Positions 1 through 5,483 of a DNA stretch of 5,483 nt are shown piece by piece. The position numbers and the translations under genes are program-made. Each line of letters begins with the position of its first letter. The first letter of the stretch is position 1. The DNA is from Nitriliruptoraceae bacterium. Lineage in GTDB: Bacteria > Actinomycetota > Nitriliruptoria > Nitriliruptorales > Nitriliruptoraceae. The stretch covers positions 1 through 5,483 of the forward strand of contig SKTG01000076.1 in the NCBI GenBank assembly GCA_007118045.1. The letters are read 5' to 3'. Under the pieces are notes generated by a model. It was not told where the DNA came from and did no database searches. It saw nothing but the letters and a program-made list of their open reading frames with translations.

Positions 1-141
1 GACCTCGGACAGCGCGACGCGCAACGCCTCCACGTCGAGGTGGCCCCGCAACCTGGCTGCTGCCGGCAGGTTGGAGGTCGGGGTGCCAGGATCCGAGCGA
101 TCGAGGAACCAGAAGCGGAGCTGCTCGCTGGACAGGGGATG
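1..141 (-). other. Start of NRPS condensation (C) domain, cut by window edge
   Basis: Residues 1781-1827 match the beginning of a condensation domain. The C1 core motif reads HPLSSEQLRFWFLDR (1781-1795; consensus SxAQxRLWxL). It is followed by DPGTPTSNLPAAARLRG (1797-1813) and HLDVEALRVALSEV (1814-1827), typical of the first strand and helix. Such a domain forms an amide (sometimes ester) bond between the upstream acyl chain and an acceptor on a downstream carrier protein. The catalytic HHxxxDG motif lies beyond base 1, so activity and subtype cannot be judged. The first segment alone is distinctive enough to support the family. Confidence 0.87.
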
Positions 142-3100
142 CTCGGCGCCCGCTTCGGACGGATCCTCGCCGGGGGCGAGGGGCCCCTGCTCGAAGGGAA
201 GGCCGCTTCGCTGCTCGGCGCCGTCCTGCTCGCGCGCTGGCTCCTGCTGGGTGTGGGTGCTCCCGGAGGCGAGCTCCTCCGGGTCGACCCGGTCGAGGTC
301 CTGCTCGTCCGGCCCGAACCGGCCGGGGTCCCGTGGGTCGGGCTCGGACGGCTCATGGGCAGGCTCATCGAGGACCAGCTGGTCGAGGATCCTGCCGACC
401 AGCTGGGCGCTGCTGAGACCCTGGAGGACCTCCACCACCGGTACACGTACCCCCAGATCCGAGGTGAAGGCCGTGGTCAGCTCCACCGCCATCAGCGAGT
501 CGAACCCGAGCTCGGTGAGGGGTCGCTCGACGTCCAGCCGGTCGGGAGCGGTGCCGAGGACCCGTCCCACCTTCTCCCGGAGGTAGTCGATCACCACGGC
601 GTCCCGTTCGACGGCTGCGACCTGACGCAGACGCTCGAGCGTCGTGGCGGCGCCGTCCTGCGACGTGCGCTCGGACACCGTCGTGCCGGTGGCCACGAGT
701 CCCTGGAAGCGTCGGGTGGCGCCGGCCAGCGGGTTGACCTCCGCCCACCGTTCCCAGTCCATCCGCGCCGCGACGACGTGGTCCACGTCGTACCGCAACA
801 GCCGGTCCAGGGTCTCGAAGGCCTGCTCCGGTGACATGCCCTGGAAACCGCCTCGATCCAGGTACTGCGCCAGCTCCTGATGTCGCGACACGTACCCGAC
901 CCCGTCGATGGTGCCCCAGCCGATCGTGAGGCCGGGCAGGCCCCGGGCCCGCCGGTGCGCGGCCAGCACGTCGAGGAAGACGTTCGCAGCGGCGTAGTTG
1001 GCCTGCATCGGGTGGCCGATGACCGCCGCGACCGACGAGAAGGAGACGAACAGATCGAGGTCGTCCTCTCGCGTCAGGCGGTGGAGGTTCCACCCCCCGG
1101 CCACCTTCGGTGCGAGCACCGCCGCGAAACGCTCCTGATCGAGCCGGACCAGCGCGTCGTCGTCGAGCACCATCGCCGCGTGGATGATGCCCCGCAGCGG
1201 GGGCAACCGTTCACGTATGTGTGCCAGGACAGCCGCGACGTCGTCCTCGCGAGCCACGTCGCCCCGCAGGACCGTGACCCGGGCCGGGGAACCCCGCAGC
1301 GCCTCCAGCGCGTCGGGATCCTCCCTCGGGAGGCCGCTGCGGCTCATCAGCACGAGGTCGCCCGCCCCCGCTTCCGCCATCCACCGGGCCACCGCGAGCG
1401 CGAACCCGCCGAGCCCACCGGTGATCAGGTAGGTGGCGTCCCGTCGGAACAGTGGCGCGTCGGCCGGAGCGTGGACGGGGTAGTGCGGCTCCTGGACGGT
1501 GAGAACGACCTTGCCGATGTGGCGGGCCTGCGCCATCAGCCGGAAGGCATCCTCCGCGTCGGCGAGATCGAAGGTGGTGACCGGGACCGGCTCGAGGTCA
1601 CCGTCGGCGATGCGCGCCACGACGTGTTCGAGGAGCTCGAGCGCCTGCTTGGGCCGGTCGAGCGCGAGCTGGATCAGATCGACCGCGTGGAAGGACAGGT
1701 TGCGCTGGAACGGGAGCAACCCGACCTTCGCGTCCTCGAAGATGTCTCGCTTGCCGAGCTCGACGAAACGTCCGTAGCGCCGGAGGACGGACAGGCCTTT
1801 CGCGGTGGCCTCGCCCGTGAGGGAGTTGAGGACCACGTCGACACCCTCGCCGTCGGTGGCATCGAGAACCTCGTCGGCGAAGGCCAGCGACCGGGAGTCC
1901 ATCACGTGCTCGATGCCGAGCCTGCTGAGATGTCGACGCTTCTCGGGCGTCCCGGCGGTTGCGAGTATCTCCACCCCGACCTGGCGGCAGAGCTGGATCG
2001 CGGCGAGGCCCACGGCGCCGCTCGCCGAGTGGATCAGGACCCGCTCCCCCGGGCGGATCCTGGCGACGTGGTGCAGGGCGTACTCGGCGGTGACGAAGGC
2101 GTTGAGCACCGACGCGGCGTGCTCGAAGGCCAGCGCCTCCGGCTTCGCGACCGTGAGATCCTCCCGGGCGACCACGCGTGAGCTGTGCGCGGCGGCCGCC
2201 AGAGCGATCACCGCGTCCCCCGGCCGGAACCGCTGCGCGCCCTGACCACACGCGACCACGATGCCGGCGCACTCGATACCCAGGCCGTCGGGGTCGGGGT
2301 CGTACTGATAGGCCGCGGCGGGCAGCATGTCGAGCGTCTGCAGGACGTCGCGGAAGTTCAGGCCGGACGCCATGACCCGGATCACGACCTCCCCCGGACC
2401 GGGCTCGGGATCGGGCTCCGGTGATCTGCGGAGCAGTAGGCTCTCGATGGCCCCGGGCGAGCCGACCTCGAGCCTGAAGCCGTCCGTGAGCGGGGACCGT
2501 TGACGGACGTGGTCACGGCGGGTGCGTTCAGCCAACGACAGGTGCCGCAACCGCCTGACGAGTCGGCGGTCACCTCGCAATGCGACCTCCTCGTCGGGGC
2601 CGTCCCGGCGCAGCTCCGCCACGATCCCGTCGACCTGCTCCGCGTGACCCTCGGGGCCGAGATCCAGCAGCCGGAACCGGGTATCCCCCTGTTCGCTCAT
2701 CAGTACCCGCCCGAGACCCCACAGCGTCGAGGTGACGACGTTGTCCCCGTGGTCGCCGTCGACGGGCTGGCCCGCGGCCGTCACGAGCCACAGCTCCGGC
2801 ACCGGCACCTCGAGCTCGGCGATCGTCTGGGTCAACGCGAGGACGCTGCCGCAACCGAGCTGCTGTGCCGCCATGACTCCGTCCGCGTCGAGCCCGTCGG
2901 CTTCGGGTGTGTCGAGGCTCCACAGGTGGACGACCGTGACCGGATCCTCGTCCGCTCCGAGCTCACGCCAGAGGCGTCCGTAGGCGGCAGCTTCCGTGGG
3001 CGGCAGGGTGACGCTGCCATCCTGGTGACGTCGGTACTCGGCGCCCGGACGGACGTGGATGCACTCGTCACCCTCCTGGCACAACCGGTCCCCCACCGCC

Positions 3101-5483
3101 TGGGCGACGCCGACCGTGTCGGCGAGGATCACCCAGCGGCGGGCCACCGCATCGCCCTCGGCCGGTTCCCCGACCGTTGCGCGAGCGCGTGCCGGTACCT
3201 CTCCCGTCACGGTCGCCGGAGCCCCCCCGGCCGCGCTCGCCGAAGCCTCCACAGGAGCGGGTGCACGACCGAGGACGACGGCCTGCAGGGTGCGTTCGTC
3301 TACGGCCCCACCGAACGGGCTCGACACGGGCGAGAAGCCGTGATCCGTGAGCAGTGCCCGCCAGCGGTGCGCGTCGAGGACGGGGCCGCGCCGGCCACGG
3401 TGGTCGTCGGTCGCGCGCCACCACCCCTCGAGCAGCCCGAACACGAGGTTCAGCCACCCCAGGGGACGACCGAACCGGGCGGTGAGCTCCAGGACGGCGA
3501 GGAGACCGCCCTCGCGGAGCAGACGGCGCACGTGCCCGAGGGTTCGGTCGAGGTCTTCGGTCACGTGGAGCACGTTCGCGGCCACGACCAGGTCGTAGCC
3601 GTGCGCGTCGAAGCCCTGCGCCTCCGGATCGACCTCGATGTCCAGGGTCGCGAACCGGACACCGGGCCGGTCTCCGAAGCGCTGCTCGGCGTCCGCCAGG
3701 AACAGCGAGGAGACGTCCGTGAAGGTGTACTCCACCTCGGCGGGTAACCGGGCGAGCAGCGTCGCGGTGGCCGCACCCGTGCCGGCACCGAGCTCCAGCA
3801 CCCGCAACAGCCCCGGCCCGTCGGTTCCCTCGACCGCAGCCTCCACGGCGTCGGCAAGCAGCTCGTGATACGAGCGGCAGGGAGGGCTGCTGTCGTAGAA
3901 CCGGGCGAGCAGCGCCAGCGACTCGCCGGACAGCAGTAGCTCGCGGGCGTCGATCTCGCCGCGCAGCACCTCCGCGAGGTGGCTCCCGCCGCGGCGCAAC
4001 AGTTCCGCCTCCGCGGCGTACCGGGGTTGTGCGGCGACGAGCTCGTCCACGCGAGCGTGCAGTGTGCCCGGATCGGGCGGCAGCTTCGCCCTTTCGCTCG
4101 GCTGCGAGCGACCGATCATGTCCAGGAGCTCGCCGAACACCCGCCGATGGCTCGGCACCACCCCCAGCGCCGCGGCCGTTTCGTCGCTCGACGGGTCCAG
4201 CTCACCGGCCGTGGTCCAGCCGAGCTCGGCCAGGGCCAGCAGGGTGAAGTCCTGCGCCAGTCGGTCGAGCGTCGGCTCCACGGGATCGAGGTACCGGGCA
4301 ACGTCCGGAGCGTCCTCCGGCCGGTCGGTGCCGGACTCGGCAGCGGTGGTGATCTCCGCGATCGGTCGCAGCGGCGACGGTGCTCTCGTCGACGGTGCCG
4401 CCATCGTCGACGTTGCTCCGTCCGCCGCCGGTGCTCCCCTCGTTCCGTCGGAAGGCTCCTCCCAGCGCAGTTCGTACAGCCAGTCGTCGATCGATCCGTC
4501 CTCGGGTGGCGACGGCTCGTCCAGCAGCTGCAGTTGAAGACCTTCGATGGTGATGGCGACCTCGCCCGCTTCGTCGAACAGCCAGGCATCGCGTTCGATG
4601 CGACCTTCGTCCCGGTCGCGGATGGCGACGTAGGCCCAACCACCGGCACCGGGCGGACGGTGGAACCTCAGGCGTTCGATGGACACGGGGAAGAACGGTG
4701 CGCCAGCTCGCACCCCAGCCGCGCGGGTGCTGATGGCCCCGAACAGCTGGATCGCCGCGTCGAGCAACGAAGGGTGCGCGCGGTAGTCGGTCACAGGCAG
4801 CACGCTGTCGGCGGGGAAGCCGACACGTGCCAGGGCGTCACCATCGGGACCGAGCCAGATCTCGCGGAGCGTGCGGAACGCGGGGCCGAACCCGTAGCCA
4901 CCGTTCTCCAGGATGGTGTAGTGCTCTTCCACGGCGACCGGCGTCGTGCAGCGTGAACGGAGATCGGCGAGGTCCGTGTGGTCGTCGAGGACGTCGGTCG
5001 CCAGCTTCGCGCTCGTGTTGAGCGTCCAACTGGCTACGTCGCCCGTCACGTCGCTGTGGACCTCGAGCGTTCCGTGCTCGGGATCGTGGGCGATCTGCAC
5101 GACGGCGCGGCGAGACCGCTGCAGGAACAGCAGCTTGCGTAGCTGGAGGTTCTCGATGCGGACCGGCCGCTCACCCCACAGCTCGCGACCGGCCGCCAAC
5201 GCCAGCTCGATGTACCCGGCGGCGGGGAACAACGGGGCGTCCTGGACCACGTGCGCATCGAGGTACTCGGTCCCGTGCGCGTCCAGTCGGGTCTCCCAGG
5301 TCGGCCGCGCGGTCGGCAGCCGTCGCCCGAGCAGCGGGTGGCCGGTCTCCACGCCCACGGATCGGGCCGGCTGAACGGAGCCCTCCTCGTCCTGGTCGAA
5401 CCAGTGGCGCTGACGTTGCCACGGGTAGGAGGGAAGCGACACGCAGGTGCCGCCGGGAGCCAGCGCCGACCAGTCGACGGTCC
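1..5483 (-). CDS. Hybrid type I polyketide synthase / non-ribosomal peptide synthetase, internal fragment (both ends outside window)
   Basis: Translation of the minus strand with codons starting at base 5481 stays open for 1827 codons to base 1. The product has recognisable domains along its length, in the order post-AT linker, DH, C-methyltransferase, KR structural subdomain, ER, KR, ACP and the start of an NRPS condensation domain. A fully reducing, methylating PKS module of this kind makes a saturated alpha-methyl acyl chain on its ACP. The attached condensation domain would pass that chain to an amino-acid or similar acceptor. The enzyme would be a cytosolic multidomain megasynthase whose carrier domains need phosphopantetheinyl activation. 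No start codon, ribosome binding site or stop belongs to the gene inside the window, so the true ends are unknown. KS and AT are expected upstream (above 5483) and the remaining NRPS domains downstream (below 1). The domain order resembles fungal highly reducing PKS-NRPS enzymes, but no introns or frameshifts are seen. The family call is secure; product and gene name are not recognised. Confidence 0.97.
142..372 (-). other. Acidic, Pro-rich linker between ACP and condensation domain
   Basis: Residues 1704-1780 have no domain signature. They are rich in Glu, Asp, Pro, Gly, Gln and Ser (about 20 acidic residues) and poor in large hydrophobic residues, so they are probably disordered. The linker covalently joins the PKS carrier to the NRPS condensation domain. 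No stop or start codon interrupts it, so the PKS-NRPS handover occurs inside one polypeptide and not through separate docking domains. At about 77 residues it is a generous tether that could give the ACP room to visit both the PKS active sites and the condensation domain. Confidence 0.82.
373..612 (-). other. Acyl carrier protein (ACP) domain
   Basis: Residues 1624-1703 form a carrier domain that holds the growing chain on a phosphopantetheine arm. The attachment residue is Ser1662 (bases 496-498) in ELGFDSLMAVEL. Helix I (DYLREKVGRVLG, 1632-1643) and helix III (SSAQLVGRILDQL, 1690-1702) flank it in the expected positions, and the length of about 80 residues is standard. It follows the KR after a short linker and is the only carrier in the window. 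Its downstream partner is therefore the condensation domain fused on its C-terminal side. Confidence 0.95.
712..1449 (-). other. Catalytic ketoreductase (KR) domain, B-type by motif
   Basis: Residues 1345-1590 hold the catalytic short-chain reductase half that reduces the beta-keto group with NADPH. The cofactor loop is TYLITGGLGG (1350-1359). The catalytic set is complete: Lys1459 in APKVAGGWNLH, Ser1483 (bases 1033-1035) in FSSVAAV, Tyr1496 (bases 994-996) and Asn1500 in NYAAAN. An LDD motif lies at 1439-1441 (bases 1159-1167). There is no Trp eight residues before the Tyr and no Pro two residues after it. By the usual fingerprint this predicts a B1-type KR giving the (3R)-hydroxyl, the isomer that PKS DH domains normally dehydrate to the trans-enoyl. 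This agrees with the complete reductive loop in the same module. Confidence 0.95.
1492..2478 (-). other. Enoylreductase (ER) domain
   Basis: Residues 1002-1330 form a medium-chain reductase that uses NADPH to saturate the enoyl-ACP. The N-terminal substrate half includes GPGEVVIRV (1028-1036), GLNFRDVL (1040-1047) and GIECAG (1068-1073). The cofactor half has HSASGAVGLAAIQL (1151-1164), a variant of the common AAAGGVG loop, then DVVLNSLTGE (1215-1224) and RFVELGKRDI (1238-1247). Lys1244 (bases 1750-1752) and Asp1268 (bases 1678-1680) correspond to the Lys-Asp pair proposed as proton donors in the spinosyn SpnB ER, here 24 rather than 22 residues apart. The domain ends with QARHIGKVVLTV (1318-1329). 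Length is normal. The loop after NFRDVL is longer than usual and contains Tyr, Asp and Pro, so simple stereochemical fingerprints do not apply. It looks active. Confidence 0.95.
2542..3141 (-). other. Ketoreductase structural subdomain (KRs)
   Basis: Residues 781-980 resemble the degenerate Rossmann half that precedes the ER in fully reducing modules and pairs with the catalytic KR subdomain found after the ER. Family hallmarks are WVILAD (783-788), VVHLWSLD (850-857) and the STLWGLGRVL segment (918-927) followed by LLDLG (938-942). It lacks a usable dinucleotide-binding glycine motif and the Ser-Tyr pair, as expected for a structural rather than catalytic half. Its role is to support the reductase that acts on the beta-keto group. 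In-frame Met codons such as the one at 2698-2700 lie in the middle of this fold and are not gene starts. Confidence 0.85.
3142..3267 (-). other. MT-to-KR linker
   Basis: Residues 739-780 are dominated by Ala, Pro, Gly, Val and Thr (for example APAPVEASASAAGGAPATV at about 741-759) and have no domain signature. They separate the methyltransferase from the KR structural subdomain, which starts with RWVILAD at about 782. I read this as a flexible hinge; nothing else is seen in it. Confidence 0.75.
3268..4299 (-). other. Embedded C-methyltransferase (cMT) domain
   Basis: Residues about 395-738 match a PKS carbon methyltransferase, which transfers a methyl group from S-adenosylmethionine to the alpha carbon of the beta-ketoacyl-ACP. 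A helical N-terminal lid (about 395-545) precedes the SAM-binding glycine motif LELGAGTG (562-569, bases 3775-3798). The acidic residue after the second strand lies in TDVS (588-591). The conserved segment ANVLHVTEDL (635-644) contains His639 (bases 3565-3567), and Glu665 (bases 3487-3489) sits 26 residues later in AVLELT. This is the spacing I recall for the His-Glu catalytic dyad of the curacin CurJ methyltransferase. FGLLEGWW, typical of the family, follows at about 682-689. All key residues are present, so it should be active. Leu579 uses the rare codon TTA (bases 3745-3747). Confidence 0.94.
4300..4521 (-). other. DH-to-MT linker
   Basis: Residues 321-394 join the DH to the methyltransferase. 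The first part includes DDWLYELRW (332-340), the conserved strand that normally follows DH and begins the next structural region in reducing PKS modules. From about 345 to 390 the composition becomes rich in Ala, Pro, Ser and Thr with no clear secondary structure, as expected of a flexible tether. The repeated gtcgac/gccgcc-like bases here reflect this low-complexity coding sequence rather than a separate repeat element. Confidence 0.8.
4522..5340 (-). other. Dehydratase (DH) domain
   Basis: Residues 48-320 form a double-hotdog dehydratase that removes water from the 3-hydroxyacyl-ACP to give the enoyl intermediate. It opens with HPLLG (48-52). The catalytic histidine is His77 (bases 5251-5253) in YLDAHVVQDAPLFP. 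The second half holds the GYGFGPAF motif (195-202) and the catalytic aspartate Asp241 (bases 4759-4761) in HPSLLDAAIQ. The His-Asp spacing of 164 residues and the total length of about 270 residues are normal for active PKS DH domains. One oddity is that the usual glycine of the HxxxGxxxxP motif is Asp81. FPAAGYIE follows, where many modular DHs have LPGAGYLE. Both catalytic residues are intact, so I infer an active domain. Confidence 0.94.
5401..5481 (-). other. Post-acyltransferase linker (AT-to-DH junction)
   Basis: Residues 1-27 carry the conserved tail that follows AT domains in type I PKS: VDWSAL at 2-7, then LPSYPWQRQRHW at 16-27. In known PKS structures this segment wraps back over the KS-AT linker. 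Its presence shows that an AT, and before it a KS, should end just upstream of the window. The AT substrate (malonyl or methylmalonyl) cannot be read because its specificity motifs are not included. Confidence 0.93.

Noticed and set aside
365..1093. Minus-strand open frame (242 codons) with an ATG start
   Set aside because: It is in a different frame from the PKS, gives an Arg/Gly/Pro-rich product and overlaps the conserved KR and ACP motifs.
880..2181. Long open frame on the plus strand (433 codons)
   Set aside because: It lies antisense to the ER and KR coding sequence. Its translation is Arg/Glu/Val/Asp-rich with no recognisable domain. High GC content suppresses stops in the antisense frame, so this is a by-product of codon bias.
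2698..2700. In-frame Met codon (MSEQGD) that might start a separate ER-KR protein
   Set aside because: It falls inside the KR structural subdomain, with conserved sequence running through it, and I see no convincing separate promoter or gene boundary upstream.
2500..3747. Long open frame on the plus strand (415 codons)
   Set aside because: Antisense to the MT and KR structural subdomain, with no domain signature; the minus-strand frame carries clear catalytic motifs across the same bases.
4381..4435. Repeated gtcgac and gccgcc words resembling a short repeat or inverted repeat
   Set aside because: They encode the Ala/Thr/Ser-rich DH-MT linker in frame; spacing is irregular and there is no hairpin followed by a T-run.
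3979..4956. Plus-strand open frame (325 codons)
   Set aside because: Antisense to DH and the N-terminal part of the MT. It includes an Arg/Cys-rich low-complexity stretch opposite the DH-MT linker and has no family resemblance.

Overview
The whole window lies inside one very large gene read on the minus strand. One reading frame is open from the first complete codon (bases 5481-5479) to the last base (1): 1827 codons with no stop, no start that must be used and no gene boundary. Residue numbers below count from the codon at 5481. The product is a slice of a type I polyketide synthase (PKS) that runs directly into a non-ribosomal peptide synthetase (NRPS) condensation domain. In protein order it holds: the linker that follows an acyltransferase (1-27), dehydratase DH (48-320), embedded C-methyltransferase MT (about 395-738), ketoreductase structural subdomain (781-980), enoylreductase ER (1002-1330), catalytic ketoreductase KR (1345-1590), acyl carrier protein ACP (1624-1703), an acidic Pro-rich linker (1704-1780) and the first about 47 residues of a condensation (C) domain. 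The ketosynthase and acyltransferase should lie just beyond base 5483, and the rest of the C domain, probably with adenylation and carrier domains, beyond base 1.

Read as one module, the chain would be extended by two carbons, methylated at the alpha carbon from SAM, then reduced by KR, dehydrated by DH and reduced by ER to a saturated alpha-methyl acyl group on the ACP. The C domain would then join that acyl chain to an aminoacyl (or other) acceptor. Every catalytic residue I could place is present: DH His77/Asp241, MT His639/Glu665, ER Lys1244/Asp1268, KR Lys1459/Ser1483/Tyr1496/Asn1500 and ACP Ser1662. The module therefore looks fully active.

The DNA is about 70% GC by eye, with strong G/C preference at third codon positions. 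That fits a high-GC secondary-metabolite producer such as an actinobacterium or a myxobacterium; the window alone does not decide between them. There are no intergenic regions, RNA genes, mobile elements or CRISPR arrays. Long open frames on the plus strand and in other minus frames are by-products of the GC bias. The points most worth following are the fully reducing, C-methylating module fused to a C domain, a single TTA leucine codon in the MT, a Gly-to-Asp change in the DH histidine motif and a lengthened ER active-site loop.
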